The notes beneath the pieces are model-generated. The model saw only the letters and a list, made by a program, of their open reading frames with translations, had not been told where the DNA came from and searched no databases. The position numbers and the translations under genes were made by a program. 64,000 nucleotides of DNA from Bacteroidales bacterium (lineage in GTDB: Bacteria; Bacteroidota; Bacteroidia; Bacteroidales; P3), in NCBI GenBank assembly GCA_024400415.1, contig JAKSMS010000001.1, positions 1 to 64,000 of the forward strand, given 5' to 3'. Every line of letters starts with the position of its first letter. Position 1 is the first letter of the stretch. Shown here one piece after another: positions 8,362 through 17,633 of the stretch.

Positions 8362-9330
8362 ATGCTGAAACTTTTCAAACAAGGAATAGCGGTACAATTA
8401 GTGGTCATTTTGATGGTCGTTCTAGCCCTATGGGCAAGTGCCTTTGTGCATCCGGTGACCTTAAGCATCCCCACGCAGTATTCGCCCATCTTCAACCTGG
8501 CCTTCGGCTGGACGGAGCGGTTCCCGATGCTGGCCAGCGGCATAGCGCTGATACTGGTGCTCGGCGAAGGACTGATGCTGAACGAGATGCTCTACAACAA
8601 AGGCATGGTGTCGCAAAACACGCTGCTGCCGATGTTTATCTACGTGGTGTTGATGAGCTACGGCGTAGAGAGCCACACTATCACCCCTGCCCTCCTGGTA
8701 AACCTAGTGCTGATGATAACCTTGCGCCAGCTGATGCAGACCGGCCAGCCCAACCTATCGGTAGCCAGACTCACGAACACTGCCCTATGCGTGTCGATAG
8801 CCAGCATGATATACCTGCCCGCAGCCATGCTCATAGTGCCGCTGCTGACCATCATGCCTATTTTCAAGATGTATCGCTGGAAGGACTGGATGGCCCTGCT
8901 GATGGGATTGGCCAACCCCTATATTATCTGGGCGCTGTACGGGTTCATGACCGACAGTCTGGACGTGCAATGGAGCAAGCTGTGCTCGGCATTCACTGAG
9001 ATAGACCTCAGTATCCAGGCCAGCACTATGGAGTATGTGTGCTCGGCCATCATGCTGGCCATTGCCATCATTATGCTGATTGGCGGCCTATCGAAAACGG
9101 GCAACCATACCACCATCTACAAAAACAATGTGCTGGTGCTAGAACTGCCTATGATTGCCAGCCTGCTGATACTCCCCTATTGCGGAATCGTGCCGGTTAA
9201 GATTGCCTGGTTTGCTATAGGAATCACCTTTGCGGGGGCCACATTCTTCTGGGATGCCAAGAAGCGGTTGTGGATATACGAACTGATGCTATTAGTGCTG
9301 CTGGCCGCCACCTTTATAAGCACGCTCTAA
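8362..9330 (+). CDS. Multi-pass membrane protein, DUF6427-like
   Basis: About 322 residues and mostly hydrophobic, with roughly ten predicted transmembrane segments (LVVILMVVLALWAS, LASGIALILVLGE, ASMIYLPAAMLIVPLL and others). The layout and gene neighbourhood fit the Bacteroidota family DUF6427, whose function is not known. The ATG at 8362 is chosen; a TTG 15 bases upstream in the same frame is a weaker alternative. It is the first gene of a run that continues with rnhB 22 bases later. Confidence 0.65.
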   Translation: MLKLFKQGIAVQLVVILMVVLALWASAFVHPVTLSIPTQYSPIFNLAFGWTERFPMLASGIALILVLGEGLMLNEMLYNKGMVSQNTLLPMFIYVVLMSYGVESHTITPALLVNLVLMITLRQLMQTGQPNLSVARLTNTALCVSIASMIYLPAAMLIVPLLTIMPIFKMYRWKDWMALLMGLANPYIIWALYGFMTDSLDVQWSKLCSAFTEIDLSIQASTMEYVCSAIMLAIAIIMLIGGLSKTGNHTTIYKNNVLVLELPMIASLLILPYCGIVPVKIAWFAIGITFAGATFFWDAKKRLWIYELMLLVLLAATFISTL

Positions 9331-9352
9331 CAAAAAAAAACGAGGAAAGAAG

Positions 9353-9949
9353 ATGCTACTATCAGAATATACAGAAACGCTGATCGAAGCCGGATGCGAC
9401 GAAGCCGGAAGAGGATGTCTCGCCGGCCCAGTATTTGCTGCCGCCGTGGTATTGCCCAAGGGATACCGCAACCCCTTGCTCAACGACTCGAAGCAGCTGA
9501 CCGAAAAACAGCGCTATATGCTGAGAGACGAGGTGGAACGCGACGCTATCTGCTGGGCTGTGGCCTCGGTGGACAACGAGTGGATAGACCAGAACAACAT
9601 ACTGAAAGCCTCGATGCACGCCATGTGCCTGGCAATAGAGCAGCTGAAAACCCGCCCCGAATTGCTGCTGATAGACGGGAACCGCTTCTACAACGAAACG
9701 GATATAGAGTACAAGACCATCGTGAAGGGCGACGGAAAATACATGTCGATAGCCGCTGCGTCAATCTTGGCCAAGACCTACAGGGACGACTTCATGAACC
9801 GCATGGACGAGACGTATCCCCAATATGGATGGAAAAAAAACAAGGGCTACCCCACCAAAGCACACTATGCCGCTATTGAGCAATACGGCATCACGGAAAT
9901 ACACAGAAAAAGCTTCAAGCTAGAGAAGCAGTTGAAAATGGAATTCTAA
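9353..9949 (+). CDS. rnhB: Ribonuclease HII
   Basis: 198-residue enzyme that nicks RNA in RNA/DNA hybrids and removes misincorporated ribonucleotides. The N-terminal signature EAGCDEAGRGCLAGP carries the first two catalytic acidic residues (Asp-Glu). LLLIDGNRF supplies the third aspartate, and the K.D.....IAAASILAKTYRD segment the fourth. Length is normal. It lies second in the envelope-related run, 25 bases before a DUF6913-like gene. Confidence 0.97.
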   Translation: MLLSEYTETLIEAGCDEAGRGCLAGPVFAAAVVLPKGYRNPLLNDSKQLTEKQRYMLRDEVERDAICWAVASVDNEWIDQNNILKASMHAMCLAIEQLKTRPELLLIDGNRFYNETDIEYKTIVKGDGKYMSIAAASILAKTYRDDFMNRMDETYPQYGWKKNKGYPTKAHYAAIEQYGITEIHRKSFKLEKQLKMEF

Positions 9950-9974
9950 TCAGAAAAAAAGGAGAAACAAGAAT

Positions 9975-10532
9975 ATGTTTGAATTTGTCAAAAACATCGG
10001 CCGCAAGAGAATGATCAAGCAGATGAAGAGCGAGCCCAGAGAGAAAAAAATCGAGAACATTGAGCAGATAAAGAATATCGGACTTATCTTCAGAGTGGCC
10101 GACGAATACGACTGGAATGTGATCTACCACTTCATCAAAGTGATGGAGGGCCAGAAAAAGAACGTGAGCGTGGTGGGCCTGCAGGAAGCAGACACAGAAC
10201 TCACCTATATCATCACCCACTCGAATACCATTATCTGCCACGAGAAAGAAGACATCAACTTCTGGGGCGTGCCCAAGGACGAGAAGGTGAACAGCTTCAC
10301 CCAGCAACATTTCGACCTCCTCATTGACACCACCGAACAGCCAGACTTCTTCGGCCAATACCTGACGATGAAGTCGGAAGCAGACCTTAGGGTGGCCCGC
10401 ATAGACACCAGCGACGAAGAATCGTTGAACTCAGGCGACATCTACGACATGATGATCCGCAACGAGGGTCCGCTGGACATGAAGGAATACCTCAACAACG
10501 TGATAAACTACCTATCTGTGGTACAAAAATAA
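9975..10532 (+). CDS. DUF6913-like conserved protein
   Basis: 185-residue soluble protein with no signal peptide. It has a basic N-terminal helix (KNIGRKRMIKQMKSE), then alternating strands and helices including IGLIFRVADEYDWNVIYHF, LLIDTTEQPDFFG and SEADLRVARID. The sequence and its position directly before dapA match a Bacteroidota family annotated DUF6913, for which I know no function. The LLIDTTE and YIITHSN strands suggest an alpha/beta fold. No catalytic motif is evident. Confidence 0.65.
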   Translation: MFEFVKNIGRKRMIKQMKSEPREKKIENIEQIKNIGLIFRVADEYDWNVIYHFIKVMEGQKKNVSVVGLQEADTELTYIITHSNTIICHEKEDINFWGVPKDEKVNSFTQQHFDLLIDTTEQPDFFGQYLTMKSEADLRVARIDTSDEESLNSGDIYDMMIRNEGPLDMKEYLNNVINYLSVVQK

Positions 10533-10574
10533 ATCTATTTCCATTATCAAGAAACGAATAATCATTACCCTAAT

Positions 10575-11462
10575 ATGAAAAGCAACTATCTTTTCCCAGG
10601 CACCGGCGTTGCGCTGGTAACACCATTCAGAAAACAACAAGAGAGCGTCGACTTCACCAAGCTGGACGCATTGATCAATAACATCATCACCGGCGGCGCC
10701 GACTATATAGTGGCACTCGGAACCACCAGCGAGGCCGCCACCATGACCGAGAACGAGCGTGCTGCCCTCAAGGACTTCATCGTGGAGTCGGTAGACGGAC
10801 GCAAGCCCGTAGTGCTGGGCATAGGCGGCAACAACACCCTCAACGTGACCGACACCATCGCCAACACCAACTTCGACGGCATCAGCGGAATCCTTTCGGT
10901 GGCCCCCTACTACAACAAGCCCAACCAGCGAGGCCTGCTTCAGCACTACAAGCAAGTGGCAGAGGCCTCCCCAGTGCCCGTGATCATCTATAACGTGCCT
11001 GGCCGCACAGGAGTGAATATCGCAGCCGAAACCACCCTCCAGCTGGCCGAAGAATGCCCCAATATCGTAGCCATCAAGGAAGCTAGCGGCAACCTTAGCC
11101 AGGTGATGCAGATCTTGAAATATAAGCCTGAGAACTTCCAGGTAATATCAGGCGACGACGCCCTCACCTACCCCATGATAGCATTAGGCGCCACCGGAGT
11201 AATCTCCGTGATTGCCAACGCACTGCCAAAGCAGATGTCAGACATGGTGCGCTTCGCCATGAAGGGCGATCTGAAGAAGGCCCTCCCCCTCCACTACAAG
11301 ATGCTGCCGCTGATGAACGCCCTCTTCGAGGAAGGCAACCCTGCCGGCGTAAAAGCCCTGCTGGAAATAGAAGGCCAGATAACCAACATCCTGCGCCTGC
11401 CATTAGTGAAGGTGACCAAGCCCCTCTACAACAAGATCAGCACACTCTACAACGAACTCTAA
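10575..11462 (+). CDS. dapA: 4-hydroxy-tetrahydrodipicolinate synthase
   Basis: Condenses pyruvate with aspartate semialdehyde in lysine and meso-diaminopimelate synthesis. The 295-residue TIM barrel shows GTTSEAATM (pyruvate-binding GTTGE-type motif), IIYNVPGRTG with the catalytic-triad tyrosine, and IVAIKEASG with the Schiff-base lysine. Length matches the family. It sits between a DUF6913-like gene and a hotdog thioesterase. Its link to peptidoglycan precursor supply fits the envelope theme of the run. Confidence 0.97.
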   Translation: MKSNYLFPGTGVALVTPFRKQQESVDFTKLDALINNIITGGADYIVALGTTSEAATMTENERAALKDFIVESVDGRKPVVLGIGGNNTLNVTDTIANTNFDGISGILSVAPYYNKPNQRGLLQHYKQVAEASPVPVIIYNVPGRTGVNIAAETTLQLAEECPNIVAIKEASGNLSQVMQILKYKPENFQVISGDDALTYPMIALGATGVISVIANALPKQMSDMVRFAMKGDLKKALPLHYKMLPLMNALFEEGNPAGVKALLEIEGQITNILRLPLVKVTKPLYNKISTLYNEL

Positions 11463-11474
11463 TCAACCAAAGCC

Positions 11475-11915
11475 ATGGCAGAAGGAATCGAGCGCACAAG
11501 CCAAGACCTGACCGAACAGGCAAGAACACTCTTCACTCTTGACCGATACGCAACAGCCACCACGGGAGTGGAGATCGTATCTGCCGGCGAGCATACGGCC
11601 GTATGCCAGCTCCAGGTAGGCGACCGGCACCTCAATGCCGCCGGCATAGTGATGGGCGGAGCGCTCTTCACATTGGCCGACATGGCGTTCTCAGTAGCTG
11701 CCAACACCCAGATACTGGCAAAAGGCGGCCAAGGGCTCTGGCTCTCGCTCGACAGCCAGATACGATTCTTGAGAGCCGGCAAAAAAGAGCGGCTCACTGC
11801 CACCGCACGCTGCATCAAGAGCGGACGCACCACCTGCCTCTACAACGTAGATATCACCAACGAACAGAACATATTAATAGCCACTATCCAATCTACAGGA
11901 ATACGAACCATATGA
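11475..11915 (+). CDS. PaaI-type hotdog thioesterase
   Basis: 146-residue acyl-CoA thioesterase of the hotdog fold (4HBT/PaaI group). The family's substrate loop is visible as LNAAGIVMGGALFTLADMAF (N-x-x-G-x-x-x-G-G...D). The long helix is followed by strands such as DSQIRFLRAGKKERLTA, which resemble the DIxFLRPA segment of the group. Substrate not determinable; aromatic or short-chain acyl-CoA are common. Its stop overlaps the start of the polyprenyl synthase gene by four bases. Confidence 0.85.
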   Translation: MAEGIERTSQDLTEQARTLFTLDRYATATTGVEIVSAGEHTAVCQLQVGDRHLNAAGIVMGGALFTLADMAFSVAANTQILAKGGQGLWLSLDSQIRFLRAGKKERLTATARCIKSGRTTCLYNVDITNEQNILIATIQSTGIRTI

Positions 11916-12862
11916 CCACACTGACACAAATCAAATCCACTATTGCCGAACCGCTAAAGCAACTAGACCTACGCTACAGAGCCACGTTGCAAAGCCCCGT
12001 GGCACTAGTGAATGAGATAAACGACTACTTGCTGGCACGCAGCGGCAAACAGATACGCCCGCTACTCGTCCTACTCTCAGCCTATGCAGGCCACGAATCG
12101 CTGAGCCAAGAAATACTCGACCAGAAGATAGAGCTGGCAATCACTATGGAAATGCTGCACAACTCATCTTTGATGCACGACGACGTGGTAGACGAATCAG
12201 AACTGAGACGCGGCCGCGAATCGGTGCGCCATCGCTGGAGCAACAAGATAGCCGTGCTTTGTGGCGACTACTACCTGGCCCTCGTAATGGAAATCCTCAA
12301 CCGGCTGAACGACATCTCTATCTCCCAAGCCATCAACAACACTGTCATCGAGATGACCGAGGGAGAACTGCTGCAGCAGCAGGTAAGTCGCACCACCAAT
12401 CTGGACGAGGAAAACTACAACAGCGTGATCTACAAAAAGACCGCATCCCTTATGGCCACATGCTGCGAAATAGGCTATGCGCCCCTGAGAGACTTCGGAA
12501 AGCACTTCGGCATGGCCTTCCAGATACGCGACGACATCATGGACTACCACCCCGATGCCGAAACCGGAAAACCACAAGGCAACGACATCCGAGAGCGAAA
12601 GATGACCCTCCCCATCCTGAAATACCTTCAGATGGCAGATTGCCAAGAGCGAGAACGCGTATTGGAATTGCTCAAACATGAGGCTATCAACGACGAAGAG
12701 GCCGACGCACTCGTAAACAAGGTGGCCGATAGCGGCGCACTAACTGCTGCCGCACAAGCGCTGAACTCCGAGATAGCACAAGCACGCCAGGCACTGACCC
12801 AACTGAAAGACTCAGACTACAAAACCGCACTATACGACCTAGCCGGAATACTGGCCCTCTAA
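11912..12862 (+). CDS. Polyprenyl (octaprenyl-type) diphosphate synthase
   Basis: 316-residue trans-prenyltransferase. The first aspartate-rich motif is in LMHDDVVDESELRRGR (DDxxD) and the second in FQIRDDIMDY. QIRPLLVLLSA matches the K/Q-x-RP segment. The layout resembles octaprenyl/heptaprenyl synthases that make quinone side chains. The ATG at 11912 is chosen because it gives an ATGA overlap with the thioesterase; the frame is open further upstream but that stretch is not homologous. A second, distinct prenyl synthase lies at 16533. Confidence 0.88.
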   Translation: MTTLTQIKSTIAEPLKQLDLRYRATLQSPVALVNEINDYLLARSGKQIRPLLVLLSAYAGHESLSQEILDQKIELAITMEMLHNSSLMHDDVVDESELRRGRESVRHRWSNKIAVLCGDYYLALVMEILNRLNDISISQAINNTVIEMTEGELLQQQVSRTTNLDEENYNSVIYKKTASLMATCCEIGYAPLRDFGKHFGMAFQIRDDIMDYHPDAETGKPQGNDIRERKMTLPILKYLQMADCQERERVLELLKHEAINDEEADALVNKVADSGALTAAAQALNSEIAQARQALTQLKDSDYKTALYDLAGILAL

Positions 12863-12888
12863 ACCACAACTGACCAACAAATAAGCCA

Positions 12889-14118
12889 ATGAGAATCCTA
12901 TATAGCATAGGGATGTGCTGCTACCAAGCAGGCATAAAGACTGCCAGCCTATTTGGCCACATAAAAGCCAAACAGATGAAGAACGGCTGGAGAATGGTGT
13001 GGCCCGAACTAGAAAAGCTGCAGCTGCAGAAGAACGACGTGGCTTGGTTTCACGCCTCCAGCTTAGGGGAATTCGAACAGGCACGCCCCGTAATCGAAGC
13101 CTTTCGCAAGGACCATGAAGGCTGGAAGATTGTGGTTACATTCTTCTCGCCATCGGGCTACGAAGTGAGGAAGAACTACCCACTTGCCGACTACACCTGC
13201 TACCTGCCTATTGATACAGCCGCCAATGCCCGCAAATTCGTGAAGATGGTCAACCCGAAGAAAGTATTCTTCGTAAAATACGACTTCTGGTTCAACTACA
13301 TGCGAGAAATCAAGAAATGCGGTGCAGAAATGGTGATATTCTCCACCATATTCAGGGACAATCAATATTTCTTCAAATGGTATGGAGGCTGGTTCCTTCG
13401 CCAGCTCAAAGGCTTCGACCACATGTTCGTACAAAACGAGCAGTCCGTCACCTTGCTCCAAAACCACGGCATTGAGAGATGCTCCATCGCCGGCGACACA
13501 CGATTTGACAGAGTGAGCGACATCACTAAGGCAGCCAAACGATTCCCCGAAATAGAGCGCTTCATTGGCGACAGCACTGTGCTCATGGCCGGCAGCAGCT
13601 GGGAACCCGACGAAGAGAACCTATACCGCTATGCCGACAAACGCCAAGACAGCTTCAAACTGATAGTGGCACCCCACATGATCCACGAAGAGCACCTGAC
13701 CAAAATCGAAAGCCTCTTCGGCAAAGAACGCTGCGTGCGATATACCCAACTGACTGAACAAGACAGCAACAAACAAATCTTGATCATCGACACCATGGGC
13801 ATGCTGGCTGCCATGTACCGCTACGCCACCGTGGCCTACATCGGAGGCGGATTCGGACAAGGCATTCACAATATTCTAGAGGCCCTTACCTTCGGCAAGC
13901 CCGTCGTATTCGGACCCAGATACCAAAAATTCAAGGAAGCTCGCGACATCATAGAGCAAGGCGGCGGCAAGAGCTACACCCAGAAAGAGGAGCTCGACTC
14001 CATTCTAGACACCTGGCTGGCCGACGCCACCGAATACCAGAAGGCCTCGGCAATCTGCACCCACTATGTGGAATCCAACATCGGCGCCACGAAAAAAATA
14101 TTAAAGTGCTCATGTTAA
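12889..14118 (+). CDS. waaA: Kdo transferase (3-deoxy-D-manno-octulosonic acid transferase)
   Basis: Adds Kdo to the lipid A precursor at the cytoplasmic face of the inner membrane. 409 residues, glycosyltransferase family 30. An N-terminal membrane-associated segment is followed by WFHASSLGEFEQ (usual catalytic-Glu region ASxGE), a middle KKVFFVKYDFWFN segment, and the C-terminal nucleotide-sugar site GGGFGQGIHNILEAL..GKPVVFGP. Length is normal. Its stop overlaps the start of tamL by seven bases. Confidence 0.95.
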   Translation: MRILYSIGMCCYQAGIKTASLFGHIKAKQMKNGWRMVWPELEKLQLQKNDVAWFHASSLGEFEQARPVIEAFRKDHEGWKIVVTFFSPSGYEVRKNYPLADYTCYLPIDTAANARKFVKMVNPKKVFFVKYDFWFNYMREIKKCGAEMVIFSTIFRDNQYFFKWYGGWFLRQLKGFDHMFVQNEQSVTLLQNHGIERCSIAGDTRFDRVSDITKAAKRFPEIERFIGDSTVLMAGSSWEPDEENLYRYADKRQDSFKLIVAPHMIHEEHLTKIESLFGKERCVRYTQLTEQDSNKQILIIDTMGMLAAMYRYATVAYIGGGFGQGIHNILEALTFGKPVVFGPRYQKFKEARDIIEQGGGKSYTQKEELDSILDTWLADATEYQKASAICTHYVESNIGATKKILKCSC

Positions 14119-16511
14119 AAAGAAAAAGCATACTGTTGATATTGGGAGCCATGATGCTCACCGCGTGCCAGATGGAGAAACACGTCGGCACTAAACGTGT
14201 GCTGCGCGACAACCAGTTCGAGGTACGAATCTCCGACTCCACTATCAACCAAGCACATGTATACGATGCCCTCAAAGGGGTAAGAAACTATGCCATACAG
14301 AAGCCCAACAGCCGCATACTCGGCGTAAGAGCCAAAATGATTGCCTACTGCGCAACCAACCCCGACAAAGACCGATTCCCCAACAAATGGCTGAGAAAAA
14401 TCGGCGAAGCACCCGTAATCATCGACAACAACGCCTGCCAGAACACGACAAACCAAATAAAGCGGCTGCTCGACAGCAAAGGATGCTTCAACTCTCAAGT
14501 CTCAGCCCAGATCATCGAGCGCAGACATTGCAACGCCACCGTGCTCTACACCATAGAGCCCACCAAAAGATACCTCATCGACGACATCACCTACAGAAGC
14601 AAGACCAACAGCATTGACTCCCTGCTGACAGCATGGGCAGAAGAGTCGTCATTGAAGACGGGCGACTGCTACGACCAATCCGTTCTCTCTGCTGAGCGAG
14701 AGCGCATTGCCGGAAAACTCAACGACGAAGGATACTTTCTGGCCACTCCCGAACTCATCACCTTCGTGGTAGACACCACCTACGAGCCAGGACAGCTCTC
14801 CATCACCGTGATGGTCAACAACCCTAAGGTGAACGGACAGGAACGCCCGCTGCAGAAATATCGCATTGGCGAAGTATACATCTACCCCAACAGCTCCAGA
14901 GTCAGCACCATGACCGAGGCCGACACCCTTGAACTCGACTATAAGTTCAGCACCCGTTCAGCCACATACAAGTTCGTATACGACACCACTATGCAGCTGA
15001 ACCCCAAAACCATCAGCCGGTCGCTCTTCCTTGCAAGCGGATGGACCTATCGTCCCCGCACAGTAAAGAATACCTATACCTCGCTGATGAACCTAAAGAA
15101 CTTTAAATATATTGGTATCGACTTCTCAGAATCGCCCCTAAGCAGCGAAGATCATCCGTTGGTCGACGCCCACATAAGGCTCCAAAACAGCACCCGACAC
15201 AAAGTGAGCGCCTCGCTAGAGCTGAGCAACATGTCGCCCTTCGGCATCAATGAAGAGGAAGGCGCATCCTCATTCCTCAAAAATGGCAATTTCGGACTCG
15301 AAGGCGTGCTAGAATACCAGAACCGAAACCTTTTTGGCGGCGCAGAGATCCTCAAGACCGAAGCCTCGCTGCTGGTAGAGCTGCCCAAGCTGGCACTCCT
15401 CAACAGCCAGACCGACGCCCAATTCCACGACATGTTCTCCTCATTCGAAGCCGGATTCAAGGTATCGCTCGATGTACCGCAATTCCTACTGCCGTTCACC
15501 CGCAATATTGTATGGCAGCGCGCACGCCCACACAGCGTCGTAAGTATCGGATCGACCTACCAATACCGCAGCTACTTCGAACGATTCCTCGTCGACGGAT
15601 CATTCGGCTACAACTGGACTAATACCAACCGCCAGACACGAGCCCGAAGCCAACACCAGCTCTTCCCCTTGGAAGTGGCCTTTGTGCGATTCTTCAACCT
15701 CGACCCACAGTTTATGACCCGCCTTGACGGCGCATCCGACTTAAGACTGAAATACCAGTATAGCGACCACTTCGTGATGGACGCCAGATACAACTTCACC
15801 TACAGCACACAGCAGATGGGACTCAGGCAGAACTTCTCGTTCATCAACGCCACCATCGAGACTGCCGGCAACCTCCTCAACGGAGCTAGCCTCCTCTTCG
15901 ATGGCCCTATCGATGAAAACGGAGTGCGACAGATTTTCGGCGTGCCCTATTCACAATATGCCAAGGTAAGCATCGACGCCAAGCGATACCACTACCATGG
16001 AAAGAAAAGCACATTCGTCGCCAGACTTCTGGCCGGCGTAGGACTCCCCTATGCCAACTCCCTCGCACTGCCCTATGAGAAAAGTTTCTTCGGCGGCGGA
16101 CCTTCCACCATGCGAGCTTGGCAGCTGCGCAAACTAGGCCCTGGCGGATTCCAAGGATCAGACAACATCCTCGAGCGCATAGGAGATATCAGCCTCGTGA
16201 TGAACATCGAAGAGAGATTCCCCATACTCGGTCCCCTCGAAGGGGCCATATTCCTCGATGCCGGCAATGTTTGGCTCATGAACACCTCCTCCGAATACCC
16301 TAGCGGAGAATGGGATTGGAAAAACTTCTACAAGCAAGTGGCACTCGGAACGGGACTGGGTCTCCGACTCAACGTATCGGTAATCACCATACGAGCCGAC
16401 TTCGCCATACCCGTCTACGACCCAGGCTATACTGCCGACCAAGCCTGGCGCACTCCACATTGGAAATTCAACCAGATAGTGACCAACTTTGGTATCGATT
16501 ATCCTTTTTAA
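14112..16511 (+). CDS. tamL: TamL, lipoprotein TamA/BamA-family outer-membrane protein
   Basis: About 799 residues. A lipoprotein signal peptide ends in the lipobox LTAC (Cys about residue 19). Periplasmic POTRA-like repeats follow (VLYTIEPTKRYLIDDITY, KYRIGEVYIYPN), then a C-terminal beta barrel with the Omp85 strand pattern (FFGGGPSTMRAWQLRKLGPG, VMNIEERFPILG) ending in an aromatic residue (DYPF). This is the lipidated TamA relative typical of Bacteroidota, thought to work with TamB in envelope assembly. The ATG at 14112 is preferred to an in-frame GTG six bases upstream. Confidence 0.88.
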   Translation: MLKRKSILLILGAMMLTACQMEKHVGTKRVLRDNQFEVRISDSTINQAHVYDALKGVRNYAIQKPNSRILGVRAKMIAYCATNPDKDRFPNKWLRKIGEAPVIIDNNACQNTTNQIKRLLDSKGCFNSQVSAQIIERRHCNATVLYTIEPTKRYLIDDITYRSKTNSIDSLLTAWAEESSLKTGDCYDQSVLSAERERIAGKLNDEGYFLATPELITFVVDTTYEPGQLSITVMVNNPKVNGQERPLQKYRIGEVYIYPNSSRVSTMTEADTLELDYKFSTRSATYKFVYDTTMQLNPKTISRSLFLASGWTYRPRTVKNTYTSLMNLKNFKYIGIDFSESPLSSEDHPLVDAHIRLQNSTRHKVSASLELSNMSPFGINEEEGASSFLKNGNFGLEGVLEYQNRNLFGGAEILKTEASLLVELPKLALLNSQTDAQFHDMFSSFEAGFKVSLDVPQFLLPFTRNIVWQRARPHSVVSIGSTYQYRSYFERFLVDGSFGYNWTNTNRQTRARSQHQLFPLEVAFVRFFNLDPQFMTRLDGASDLRLKYQYSDHFVMDARYNFTYSTQQMGLRQNFSFINATIETAGNLLNGASLLFDGPIDENGVRQIFGVPYSQYAKVSIDAKRYHYHGKKSTFVARLLAGVGLPYANSLALPYEKSFFGGGPSTMRAWQLRKLGPGGFQGSDNILERIGDISLVMNIEERFPILGPLEGAIFLDAGNVWLMNTSSEYPSGEWDWKNFYKQVALGTGLGLRLNVSVITIRADFAIPVYDPGYTADQAWRTPHWKFNQIVTNFGIDYPF

Positions 16512-16532
16512 AAATAAACATAATATATATAT

Positions 16533-17507
16533 ATGAAGACTTATCAAGAAATCCTAGAAAGCGTCAAGTCGATTTTCGACCAAGAATGCTTCGTAAGCGC
16601 CCCTCAAGGACTTTACGAACCCATCGACTATACTCTCCGACTTGGCGGCAAGCGCATACGCCCAGTCATGCTCCTCGCCGCAAACCAAATGTTCGGCGGC
16701 AATGAAGAATCAGTACGCTACGCAGCCATAGGAATAGAGACATTCCACAACTTCACCCTCCTCCACGACGACCTCATGGACAAGTCCCCCATCCGTCGTG
16801 GCAAACCCACCGTATACCGCAAATGGAACGAGAATACTGCAATACTATCAGGAGACACGATGTTTGCCATGGCCTGGAGATATATGCTCAAGGAGCCCCA
16901 TAGTAACCTGCAGGAAATCCTAAATACCTTCAACGAGACCGCAATCGGCGTCTGCGAAGGCCAGCAGTATGACATGGAGTTCGAGACACGCAGCGACGTC
17001 ACCATTCCAGAATACATAGAGATGATCCGACTCAAAACAGCTGTGCTCCTGGCAGGCGCACTCAAGATTGGCGCACTTTACGCCTCTGCACCCGCCGACG
17101 ACACCGATAAGCTCTACCAATTCGGAATCCACTTAGGACTAGCATTCCAACTCCAAGACGACCTCCTCGACGCCTACGGCGACGAAAAGACCTTCGGCAA
17201 AGCGACCGGCAGCGACATCCGCGACAACAAAAAGACCTACCTATACCTTAAAGCACTCGAGACAGCCAACGACGAGCAGCGAGCCAAACTGACTGCACAC
17301 TTCCAAAGCCAACCAGAAGACACCACAGACAAAGTCAACGAAGTCCTCGCCATCTATTCCACCCTCAACATTCGTGCTCAAGTAGAACAAGCCATCGACC
17401 AAGAATTCGAACTTGCCAAGCAGTTTCTGGCCGAAATACACGTCGACCAAGAGCAGAAAAAACCGCTCCAAACACTCACCCAAATGCTGCTCGGAAGAGA
17501 AAAATAA
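16533..17507 (+). CDS. Short-chain prenyl diphosphate synthase (FPP/GGPP type)
   Basis: 324-residue trans-prenyltransferase with GGKRIRPVMLLAA, the first aspartate motif LLHDDLMDKSPIRRGKPT and the second FQLQDDLLDAYGD. The residues just before the first motif (FTLLHDD) and the overall layout favour a farnesyl or geranylgeranyl product rather than the longer chain expected for the enzyme at 11912, but chain length is inference. It is the last gene of the run, 21 bases after tamL. FPP feeds undecaprenyl phosphate and quinone synthesis. Confidence 0.88.
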   Translation: MKTYQEILESVKSIFDQECFVSAPQGLYEPIDYTLRLGGKRIRPVMLLAANQMFGGNEESVRYAAIGIETFHNFTLLHDDLMDKSPIRRGKPTVYRKWNENTAILSGDTMFAMAWRYMLKEPHSNLQEILNTFNETAIGVCEGQQYDMEFETRSDVTIPEYIEMIRLKTAVLLAGALKIGALYASAPADDTDKLYQFGIHLGLAFQLQDDLLDAYGDEKTFGKATGSDIRDNKKTYLYLKALETANDEQRAKLTAHFQSQPEDTTDKVNEVLAIYSTLNIRAQVEQAIDQEFELAKQFLAEIHVDQEQKKPLQTLTQMLLGREK

Positions 17508-17538
17508 TCAAAAAATATGCAAAAAAATGCAAAAAAAC

Positions 17539-17552
17539 TTTCAATATTGAAA
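17539..17552. promoter_or_regulatory. 14-bp palindrome upstream of exbB
   Basis: TTTCAATATTGAAA is a perfect 14-bp palindrome ending nine bases before the -7 box of exbB, in the -33 region. It could be an operator, but this AT-rich sequence could also be chance. Confidence 0.4.
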
Positions 17553-17561
17553 ATATATTGG

Positions 17562-17569
17562 TAAATTTG
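17562..17569 (+). promoter_or_regulatory. -7 promoter box of exbB
   Basis: TAAATTTG matches TAnnTTTG, about 65 bases upstream of the exbB start. Confidence 0.65.
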
Positions 17570-17633
17570 CAGAGTTAATAGTGTACAATGAAAAAAACTA
17601 ACTAATTAATTATTAATAATTTTAAACCAAATC

